From Tribonema minus (lineage: Eukaryota; Sar; Xanthophyceae; Tribonematales; Tribonemataceae), in the NCBI GenBank assembly GCA_017506865.1, contig JAFCMP010000523.1, positions 699,596 to 763,595 on the forward strand: a DNA stretch of 64,000 nucleotides. Reading direction: 5' to 3'. The translations under genes and the position numbers were made by a program. This document shows positions 23,019-35,000 of this stretch, piece after piece. Numbering within the stretch: position 1 is the stretch's first letter; every line of letters begins with the position of its first letter. The notes beneath the pieces are model-generated. The model worked only from the letters and a program-made list of their open reading frames with translations, was not told the DNA's origin and made no database searches.

Positions 23019-26000
23019 TTACACTGCATAGAATGTCGAGTACTTCTTGATCTCCACCAGGATGGCGTTGGTGGACACGAGATCCTTGGCGAAGGAGGGC
23101 TGCTTCCGCCAGTGCCGCCGGATGATCTCCTGTGGAAAGCCATCAGCAGAAAGCAGACGCAATGATTCATCATGTGCACATGGAGCTGGATGCTCGGTTG
23201 TTGGCATGCACCCCAGCATCGCAATGTACAGCTACAGGCAGCAGGAAGCTGCAGCATGCAGCAGCCGACATGCCATGCAGACCCGTTGCAGCGCTGTTTT
23301 GTGGACCTACCTATTTGAGGAGCCATTCAGAGGGTTGCCGCGTTGGCACGTGTTGACAACGCTGGCAGCACGGAGGTTGAAAAATTACTGATGATGACAA
23401 GCTACGTGCCGGCTCAAGGCAATGTACCTGCGGCACACTGCAACAGCGCTTGCTGTCCTGACCACATCATGTCCATGGCTGATTGACGGCCCTGCTTGCT
23501 CTCAGAGAGCTACACTGTCGTGCTAAGTATTGCAACAGGGAAATTTGGCATGAATGTGCATGTCCCGCAAGTGCATGTAGCGACGAATCACGAGTGCATG
23601 TCACACTGAGCAGGTAGTCTGCACATGTGCCCGACACCACAAGTAGAAGCAGCCAAGTGCAGATGTGAATCAGATATCACTTCGGTCGATGACTTTTTGA
23701 AGTAAACCCAGCGGCTGTCATGCTGCACTGCACCAAACAGAACAAAAAAGTGCGCTCAAAAAATGCTCCGAGGTACATTCGTTGACAGCGTGCCATGATA
23801 CCATCTCCTGCGCTTGCTTGAAATCATGTGTGGATGAACAGCGGTGTGGTGAGGGCATGGCCGCGTGCTTCCAAGTTCTTGGTGTGTGGAATGATGATGC
23901 TCAGCTCATGCCGCTCTTTCTATAACGCTCACAAATAGTGGGCCACGAAACATGCACAACTGCCTTCCAAGCACCGGGTGAAGCCTACCGAGAGCTTGCT
24001 GCAAACGGCATCTGCCGCAGTTGCCTGAAATCGGGTGTAAAAGAGCAGCCGCTTTTGCCAAATGCTACACGAAAAGGGGACCACGAAACGCGCACAATTG
24101 CCTTTCTAAGCACCAGCTGAAGCCTACTGAGAGCGCGCTGCATCGGCGATTGGCCGCACTTGCCTGGAATCGTGTGTAGAATAACAGCAGCTGCGTGAGG
24201 ACCTGCTTGAGGATCTCCATGCCATTGCGGAAGTTGGAGAATGACGCCAGCACGTCCTGGTTGATGGCCTGCATTTACACACACCAATGCCGTTGCACAA
24301 ATTTTCAGGGTGTCAATGTATAGTATTGTGTACTGCCATGGTGTACAGCGCTGGCTGCCTCGTCGTTCATCAACAACGGTACATGTTGCGATATGCATGC
24401 CTGGCGGATGGTCTCGGCGTCTTTGAAGGTAGTGTGTACTGACCAACTGTTCGAAGCCACGCGGTACTGCCGTGCTATACAACATGTACTTCACAACAAT
24501 TAGAAGCTGCAAGGTTGTAGATATTGTACAATCAAAGCAAATTCACACAAGCAATGGAGGAAGTGCAGTGCACATCGCAATGCGACTTGCCTGCTGGCCA
24601 CCCTGCGAACACGTATTACAAAAACTTCATCCCTTATCGAGCGAAGAAATGAGAATTTCAAGTTATAAAAAACTAATGATACAGCAGCGCTCACCTCGAG
24701 CGCTGACTTCCACGTAGCGGCAAAGTCTCTGACCAGTCCCTCCACCAGTGCTTCATCGACGCCGCCGCCCTCTGGCAGCGACTCGTTGGCCTGGACAAAG
24801 GCGATGAGGCGCGCGTACCTGCATGCGGAGTGGTGCGTCACCTTCAACTTCGAATAGTACACAGTAACAGCTACAGCATCCACACCGTTGCCGTCAGGCA
24901 CAGGAAACCCTGGCAAAACACAGTTAAAACAAGCGTAGGTGGGCATCGTAATACTGACAGAGTACCATGCCACGTACTGCTGCTTCATGGCATGCGGCAA
25001 TGCAACACATACTTCAAGTAGTACTGCACGCAGCACAAAACAAGCTCCAAACATACTGTTGCTTCAGCCCTTCCGCGACAAAGCTCTCGCGTTTTAACAC
25101 CATTGTGAGCAGGTACTGTGATACCAACAGGGCACCATGCCACGCACTGCTGCTTCACAACACGCACGATGCAACTCCTTAGGACTCTCACAGCGCCGAA
25201 CCACAGCGCCGAACCGCCCCTGCGTACCGTTGTTTCAGCTCCTCCTCGACAAAGCTCTCTCGTTCATGCGCCAGCAGCTCCTCAAATTTGGTCGTCTCGT
25301 CTGCCATGATGCGCCGCTCATGGAACACCGTCAGCACCTGGCATGCAGTGGGTGAAGCGAGACAGGGCAGGAGGTCCATGCATTATTATTGCTCTCCTTA
25401 TGAAATTGACGCCGTTGATTGGCGGGACACACTTTTGAGACAAAAGAGCCGTTGAGTCCATGGATGTGTGCACAATGCGAAGGCGTTGACAGGTCATGCA
25501 CAGACATCATCGGTAAACTTCAACAACAAAATAATTACCCCTGAAGCTGAAAGTACTGTCAAGCAGCATATCCGCAGAATCAGTGAGGAAGGTGACATCT
25601 GGCAAGAGAACACAACTATTTCGACACGGCGATGCATGAAAGACGTGATGGAATAAAGAAACGTGCAGGGTCCATCTGCCACACTGCGCCATTTGCAGAA
25701 CTCGAAGACCACCTGATGCAGCAGCAGTAAGACACATGACTAAATTGGTCTATTTTGATGTGTCATGACCCCAGCGTTGAATTGTCAGTACCCCAAATAT
25801 CCTGGCAGCACAGCCTCGTACCATCACCTGGTCCAACACGCACCTGTTCCTTACATCCCAAGTACTTCTACTTCACAAAAAAGAAGTATGTAACTTCAAC
25901 CGATTTTTCCACACTGTTGATGAGTTGACCACAGTTGATGACATACCTGGTCGTAGTTGTTGATGAGGAAGACAACTTGACTCTTCTTGCCATGAATCTG

Positions 26001-29000
26001 CAGCGACAACCGCTGCAGCAGAACAAACAGTGGCAATGGGTACAATGTAAGCACATAAATACGGGGAACGCGCGCCGCCAGCAGACTCAGTGACAGACCT
26101 GGTTGAGCAAGATGGGGTACCGTTTTTGTTATTATGTGGGGGGGCGTTTAAAGAGATCTGTTGACGAATCGTAAATATTGCACACTGCTTTCTTCATCGT
26201 GCATGAAGGAGGCTGTGGCTCAATTTTTATTATACAATTTGTTGTGTGTGTACAGTACCTTAAAAACTGTTTATGGCTCGGTCATTGTGCGGGGGGACTT
26301 GTCAGGCAATCACGTTGTGCATGGGGGAGGCTTCGATATTTTTCAAACATCATTTTTGGGATGAATCTTGGAATATTGTTTATCATTCGATCATATTGTG
26401 TCGGGGCCTGGTCAAGCAATCATGTTGATGAATGGTGAAATATTACACAGCGAGAGCGTGGCTGCCAGATCGTTTGCCGGGACCCCTTGCGCCTCGTGCT
26501 GGTTGCTCATGGGTGGTTCCATTTGTGCCAAAAATGCCAAACAAGTGTCAGCCTCTTCTATACCCAGCATTAGGCTGTTGATGGTATCAACCATTTTTGC
26601 TCTATCAGGCATGTCATGCCTGGAGGAGAATGTGGTCTTGTGTTAGATGCACGCTGAGCATTGCCAGGTTGTGCATGGCTGAAGGTGCCTGCGCTCTCAA
26701 AAAAGTTACGGGGCGTGCCATCATACCCACAAATGCACTCCAAGCGCACGCTACATACCTGCATGAGCTTGTCGACTTCCGTTCTGAGCACGCTCTCAGA
26801 ACACCAAATGCGGGGGCATGTCGCCATGCTCATGAGCGCACTGAAGTACATTTCTTGCCGAGCACATTATCACAAGCGTCATTCCTGCATACCTGCATGA
26901 GCTTGACGACCTCCGTTCTGAGCATAGCCAGATCATTGAGGAGCATCTCCTCACCACCGATGCCCAGCACCAGGCTGTCCAGCCTGAGCAGCATAGATGC
27001 AAGAACAAAAACTCACTGAGTTTAATAACAGATTACTCCAAATACGAAGTATCGATCGTTGATGAGCATCTCCTCACCGCCGATGCCCAGGACCAGGCTG
27101 TCCAGCCTGAGGACCGTAGATGCGGGGGAGAAGACCACTGATTATAGAGTGTCATGACTACTACAAGACTGAAGTGTCAATCCAGTCTAGCAATCGAGTG
27201 TCATGACTACTACAAGACTGAAGTGTCAATCCAGTCTGGCAATCAAAGAAAGGTCGGTTCAGCCGAGCCCGACATGAGGCTTCAGGCTCTGCCCAGCCTG
27301 CTACGTGGCTGCAACCACAGCAACAGCAAGCATCAACAGGTCATGTGCCAAGAAGCGCCTGCAATGAAGCGTGGAGAGTTTACTGTGATGGGCACTCGCA
27401 TGGCAATGATGCTGAAAATGTTAACAACAACAATAGTTGAAGGGATATGATTATTGTTGTTGTACCGCAGCAGTGCCCAAAAGCTGTGCCACAGGTGACA
27501 CTGCTCAAACAAATGAAATTGTTGGAACTATAAGAAGATGCGTACTTGTCGTGACCGTTATGCATACTGAACGATCCAATTTCATCAGTACGCAAAGGAG
27601 CGGGGTAGCGTGCAGCGCCCACCCGCTGTGCAACGCCATCTGTGACGCGGCGAACTCTACGAAGCGCCGCGTCACGGTGCACCCTTCGGCGACAACTCCA
27701 AACATCAATTGCACCTGCAAAGCCGCTAGGAGTGTACTGGCTGCCACAAATAATCAGTTGATGAACGCAACGCTCTCAGGTTTAGATTAAAGTCATCAAC
27801 AAGACTTAAACAAAGCAGTGGCAGCGCTCAAACGCTGCATAGCGCCGCGACGCGGTGTATTTTTTTATGACATCCACATGAAAGTTCATCGATTGCACGT
27901 GCAAGCCGGTCTGAATACCAGCATATTTGCTGTCACAACTGTCAGTAAGTGCATGCATCGCGCTGAATGCAAGATTGCATTGTGTAAAGCACAGTTGAAG
28001 AAAAGTGGCGGCAGCACTCACCCGCAGCGTCGCGTCACGGCGTACTCTTCAGTAACAACAACAAGCATCATCGAGAGCATGTGCAAGCCGGCTCCCAGTG
28101 TACTTGCTGTCACCGCTGTCAAGAAACGCACCGCGCTCAGAGCTAGATAGCGTTGAAAGTACGCTTGAAGGAAAAGCGGTGGCTGCAAGGCGGTGCCAAC
28201 AACCAGTGCAATTGCTGCAACTACTGTCAATGGACACAGCGCGCTCAGAGCTACAGTAGATTGCACTGATATAGACCACTTGAAGAACAGCGGTGGCAGC
28301 GCTCACCCGCTGTGCAGCGCCAGCAGCGAAGCGGCAAACTCTGCGTAGCGCCTCGTAACGTAGTGCGGCGTGAGCTCCACAGTGCCCAGCTTGCGCGGCG
28401 TGGCGCCGGATACAGAGCGCAGGTTTGCATCAAACACCATCTTGAAGCGCGGCCACAGGAGGACGTTGAACCTGTAACGCACGGGCGTGTGATATGTTGG
28501 CTGTGAGCGTTGCTGTGATGCGCACACACACGCGGCTGTGGACGTCGTCATTTAATTGTGTTGAAAGCGTATCTGTGCACTTCTGGGTGGACAACAGCGT
28601 GCACATGGATAGCAGCGGAGTTTGCTAACGAATGCCTTGTGTGTAGCAGGAAACGCGTTTAGCGGCCACAGGAGCAGCTGCACCTCATGCAGGTGGAAGT
28701 TGCACCAAAGATGGAGACAGAAGTGCATATTGATAATCAGCATGAAGCGCACATGCTGCAGCTCCTGAATACACAAACTGTGCAGCACAAATACCTGACC
28801 ATGATTGTTTGTATACTTTTTGAGTGTTTGGTGGCAAGCTTTAAGCTGTGGCCACGAGGGAAAATTAATTGATGGACATGGACCTACTGTGTGGGCGACC
28901 GCAGCGCTGATAGCTGAGGTACATGACTGTAGCTATTTCTGTAACTGCTCGTTTTTGCTCGCTCCTTCTTTTACTATTGATCATCAACATGTTTACGCTG

Positions 29001-32000
29001 ATACGTGATGTACCCCAGACACAGAGCGCCGCTTGCTGTCCATGCGAAAGCTCTGCCAGAGAAGCGTACATTTGCTTGAATTGTTCTAAATCTACAACAA
29101 AGTACTATTGCAGCTGTGAGGCGCGTGCAATACCGACACATGATCGGTTGACCGCCAAGTGAAGGAGCACCACAAGTTTGTTCGAGATCAACTCAGCCTC
29201 AAGGCCAAGCTGAGAGCTCCAATCATAGCCTCAGGGATAAAGCTGAGCCAGCTCATGAGGCTCTACCACAGCAGCAAGCGGAAGGGGGAAGGGGCGCTGC
29301 ACAAGACTTGACCCAGCATTACTACAGACATCGCACCCTAACTTTGCAGCCTGTGCCCTCAGCTAGAGTCGAAAGACTACTGTGGAATTAAGTTGACTTG
29401 ACTCGACTCGACTCATTCACCTGTCAAAGAAGGCCTCCAGCACGGGGATGCGCCGCCGCTGCATGACGAGTCTGCACATACACGCAGACCAGGTTGAAGC
29501 CAGGTCAGGGTCAGTGGTCGAGCAATGGGTCCGATGGACAAACCGTATCTCAATGTGCACCAGCATCTGCGTACTGCCTGCAGAAAGTTGCACAGGGGAC
29601 TGTGTTCAAGTCAGTGCCCCTCTGCATGATGTCGTGCGTGCAGCCGGCAAGAGCCTGTTTTGCTTGAAGCCAAATGAACTAACATCACATATCGTATCGT
29701 GGGCCCCGGTGCAGCAAACAACCAAAAACGAAACGAGATGCAACAATGGGAGATTAAGGACTGAGTGAAGCGCTTCCAACTGAGACACGCACTCTGCTCC
29801 CGCAAATCTACAGTGCACAGGCACATGCACCTTGAGAGTGTGTGTGATTTGCTTTCAGTGCAAAAGCAAGCAAGGCAGCGCATGCATACATCAGAGCGCC
29901 TGTGTACAACACAAATGCGCTTTGTGTGTGATGGTGCACATATACTTGAGGAAGCAACAGACAGTTTGGGCACGCGCTGCCCACATGAGCAGCAGCGGTG
30001 ACTTGCCTGTAGGCGTGCGTGAGCTTGATCATGAGGAGCAGGCCGATGGCGTCGTGGCTGGCAAACAGGTATGTCTCCAGGTTCTCAACGCACAGCGCGG
30101 TGGTGCGCTCAAAGATGCGGTGGAATGTGTCACGGCTCTGGCCCTGTGCAACCATACGCATAACAAGACGTTGATTAATGTGTGAATTCATTAATTAAGA
30201 TTTGAACAACGCATGGCGAGTGACAGGTCAGATTTCCTGAGGTCTCGGTGCGCATTGCAGTTGGTGGGTGGCACACAGGGCGGCTCTGGCCTTCTGTATG
30301 CATACCGCGTGAATGACACAGTGGTGGATATGAAGGATACAACAGCGAGTGGACCTATAAAACAGGTACGTCTCCAGATTCTCGACGGACAGCGCGGTGG
30401 TGCGTTCAATGATGCGGTGAAACGTGTCGCGGCTCTGGCCCTGTGCGACCACATGCATAAAAAATCATGAATGAATGTGCGCATGAATGCATTCACAGAA
30501 GGCATGCAGTGGAGTACAATCGGCGAGGGAATCGTCAGTGAACGGATATAATTTCAGAGTTGGCAGTGCACACTGGAGTTGGGGCCCCCGAACATCTGCA
30601 GAACGCTGCGGCTCTGGCTTTCCGTATGCAATACGGTATGGATGAAATGCTGATTCATGGGACACATCAGCAAATGGGCAAGGTGGGGCAATGCTTTAAA
30701 AAGTACGATTAACCAACTGGTCCCACACAAAAGAAGTGCTGGATGCATCAGCAACCAGCTCACCACAGCAAAGCTCTGCATGTACGATGTGTGCCGCAAA
30801 GCGCTACAACGATTGGATGAGAAGAGGCTCAGTCGTTTTCCAAGCAGCATATTTCTGACTCCAGTGTTTCGCAATGACACTTTACAGCACTAAGCAGATG
30901 TATGCACTGATGTAGCGCTACTACATTGCGTGTGTGCGGCGCCAGGCGTACCCGGAAGAACTCGAGCGTGAACAGGTATTCGCTGGTGGCGCTGTCGACC
31001 AGATGCTTGAGGACGCTCCGCAGCACCACCTCGTATGGCAGGCGAGAACCCTCCGCCTGCACGACAAGCATGAAGGACTAAATGTGGAAATTTGATAGAG
31101 AAGTACGGAGCGAAGCACGCAGCACGCTTGAAGAATACCTCCGTGCAGTTGTGACGGGAGCCCATGTACAAAGTCTGTGAGAGCAATAGAGGCATTTGAA
31201 GAGCAGCACCCGGTACGCATCAAGTATACCGCCATGCAATTGCACGAGCGCTCCGCCTGCTATGTGTCGACTGGCAGAGCGTCCCCGTGCGTTGTAGCAT
31301 AGGGCTAGCACGCAGCGTACTTTGGGGAGGACAGCAATGTCGTCTCACGCAGCAGGGGAGGGGTAGAATGCGATTCCTCAACACGATAGATTGATTATAC
31401 ATGCGAAAAACGCCAAGAGGGCGTGCTTGCATTTACTTGAAACATAAAATTTGCAGAGGCACTGTTGGCTCACGTAGCACCAACACCGCACCAACTGATT
31501 TGTGAAGACCTACTTCTATACATCCTGCAGCAATGAGGAAAAACTCAGTGAGTTTGGAAAAACATGACCTACTGAAAGGGTGCTAAGCTGGGCGTTGCCA
31601 CCAAATAAACTTCAAAACCTGCTTGAAGTGACTGGTATCAGCACTGCCCTCACCTGTGCCACATGGACGAGTATTGGAGCTGCCTCCACCATGTCCAGGA
31701 TCTGGGCACACAAAATCGGCAAAGAGCGCAGCCACAATGATTACTGCTGTTCTTAATTATGATGAAGAATTATCATTGCACACACCGTGGAATGGAATTG
31801 AGCCACACGCATGCAGACACGGAATGCATCGCCAAAGCCAAGCGTTACGTGCCCGTGGGCTGCTTCAGGGCAGGCCGCAACAACAGCAACAAAAATCAAG
31901 TGTTGGAGCATATGGCAGTTACACGCTCATTGCCGTTAGCACGCTTGACGGCTACGGCGGTTATCCCTGGCAGTACACAGGCCACAACACATTCACTTCT

Positions 32001-35000
32001 AGCAGCGCACGACTGGCGTCGGTCTTCTGTTGGCAGTCTACCTGTCTCGGTGTGGAGCAACAGGCTAGTCGGCGGCATCTCTCTACTAAAAGATAGCATC
32101 TAGCTGTGCCGCGCACCTCCCCCGTAAGCGCTGCATGGTGGCACGGCAGCGGCCGGCTGCGCATCACAGGCACGTGTCGTGGGTGAAGCCGAAGATGAAG
32201 CACTTCGTTCGAGTGCGTCGTTAAAACCCAAAGATGTTTTCATTGCTGGCTGAGGGTTAGAGTCTGAGTCAAGGGTCATGATATAAATGAATGTTATGTA
32301 CGTCCGTCTCAGGTCAGATTCAATTTGCGGGGGTGTATGTGGCAATCTCTGCGCTGGAGAAAGCAGGCGCGCACACCTGGCACTTGCGCACGGCTCAACC
32401 CTGGCTTGTGGATGCTACAAACATTCGAACAACATCAACGTGCACTCTGCTGGGAGAAAAAAACATTGTCTTGACGTGACACGTGTCTCAGACAACACCC
32501 CCATCTCCAGCTGTGAAGGAACGCATCACCTCGGTGGCAATCTCAAGATGCAGGTGAGGGTCCAACTTCAACCGCGACTGCGCACACGCAGCGCGCGCAC
32601 AGACCTTCCAGTAAACAAACACGCTGGCTGCATACAGAAATGCGAGCAAAACAAACAGCTCACCTTGTCCCGCTCACCAAGCGTGAAGGCATCGCCGCGT
32701 TTGGTGAGGTCGACCTTGTTTGTGAACATGGCGCGCACGGCCGCCTCCTCCACCGCTATGAGATCCGTCTTTGTGGCGATCTGCAGCGCTCAGATGAGTG
32801 ACAGGTGGGATATGCATCAGTATATCACATGCGCAGTATAGATGCCCCCTTGAACGCGACGCAGGTCTGCGCTTGCGGCGCCCGCAGCAGACTTGAAGCT
32901 GCGATGCATCGTCATTGACTGGCGATGCGCACGCTGTTATGATACAACGACAGCCGCGAAGCCGTAAGCTTGTGTCTTTTGCCCTCCTTGCCTCTCATCA
33001 AAAATCACCATGTGACCCTGCAGCAGCTATGTGAACAGCCCCTCGCTTCATACTATATGTAAACCGTTACTCGTGTCAACTTGAAGCCACGACCTAGCTC
33101 TAAGTGCCCTGTGGCTCAACAACTGACGTTGAACAAACCCCGTGAAGTTTGTGTTACATATACTATCATACCCTCTTTCGCTGCCTACCTCGGCATCAGG
33201 AGACCTGGCTGGCACTTCTTGAGAAGTCTTGCTGCCACGCCGCTTTACAAATGCCGCTTCCTAAATCACGCTTCCCCATAGGTCCACTCTGACCCTAGTT
33301 ACTCCCTACCCTCAGCCTCGACCTAATTCTAGGTGCCAAACCCGGCCACTGACCTCTAGCTCTAGCTTGGCCAGCTGGGCCTGGTACGCACGGAAGAGGT
33401 TGTAGATGGTCCGCCCCATGCTCTCGATATACACGTTGCGCACCTGCACAGAGGGCCAGCATGCAGCAATGTTGTGAAAACGAAGAAGGTATGTATGGTA
33501 CCAGTCGCACCCCTATGGACAGAGAGGGGTGTGCCACCTCCGAGCTGGCAAAATGGGCTGGACAGTGTTTAGGAAGACTTGTGGCGCTGAAATCATTTCA
33601 TCCCATTGCAGCCAACAAGGGAGCCATTGCTCTCAAGGTGCATGGCGCAAACATTAGAGGTGGCGGACAACAGGAAGACGCTTGTGGCAGTTGGACTGCG
33701 CAACAGAGCACGCAGTAACTATGTACAAATCGGCACACACGTTTACAGTCACCTTGAGCTGTGAAATATGCTTGCCTTGTCACACAAAGCATGAGATGCA
33801 TTTCAGCAGCGCAAGCAATTGTTGCTCCGTGCTCACGTGATGCCAAGTACCTGAAACTGTCACATGTACACAATACTGCAAATCATGTTTGGTGCTCAAC
33901 TTTCAACAGCTTCGCGCTAACTTGCAACTGCACGTGGTTGAAGCTCAGCACGCGCTGCTGCTTGAGCAATGCTGAAACGCAACTGGACGCAAGAAACCAC
34001 ATGCCACGCCTTTGTTTGTGATACTATTGAAGTTGAAGTTGCTCACCTCCTCTGCCGTCTCTGGTGCGTTCTCCGAGAGGAACTGAACCAGGTACTTGTA
34101 CTTGAGCAGGGCAGTCTTCTGTATGATCTGCAAGTTTGCGGAGAGTGATCGAGGAGCGGAATTATCAGCGATGTGGGCACTGCGGCAGCGGTTTACACCA
34201 CAAGTTATATATCGAAAAGAGCTAGCTGCAGCGTCAGGACATGTAAAGCAGATTATCTGTTGATCTGAAAATTCACGCCATCACTTGTTTGAGTGGCTTG
34301 TTTGCTTTGTGCACATACACTTTGAAATGAAGTACTGCAAAGTAGTAATGAGATGAGGCTGACGTTGAGTACGACGCTGTGGCCATGTACCAGATTCAGC
34401 AAGACGACACCCAGTAGAAATGACTCAACCAGCACAACAGAGTGCAAGGTGCACTGCAGTCATTTTCAAGTGGCCTTCCCGCATTTGGGCTCTGCAAGTC
34501 TCTGTAGCCATTGCACAGCACTGTGCAGGCAGTAGACAAAACTGTCAGCTCGAGGCCAGCAGCGACTGAAACTGCCCCTCCAAATTCACACGCTTTTGAT
34601 GTGGCCAGACGTGAGCTGGCAGGACAGACAAAGTCGAGCCTGACGCAACGCAACAGATCTGAGCCGCATCTTGGTCGCCGCACCACCAGGCGTATCGCTC
34701 GTGTTGGTGAACGCGGCATTGATGAGACTATGCCATGCCTAGGCATGAACACATATACTCAAAACGCCATCCTTCGCCAAGCAAGAGTAGCGGCCTCCAC
34801 ACCTGCACATTTGTCTTGGGCTTTCGCAGCTCCGATATCCTGGAGAGAAGGTAATCGCGGGCGCGCGCACACGCCTTGGCGCGCAGCTTCTCCAAGTGAG
34901 GCCGCACCTGCGCATCACATGCGAGGTTGGTGAGTTGAAGTTCAAGATGAGCAATTGGCGCACCAAAATGAAACGCCTCCTGCAGAACATATGGCTGCAG

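Noticed and set aside
29160-29345. Possible SINE with a tRNA-like B box (GTTCGAGATC)
   Set aside because: The B-box match is incomplete and no A box or poly-A tail is visible.
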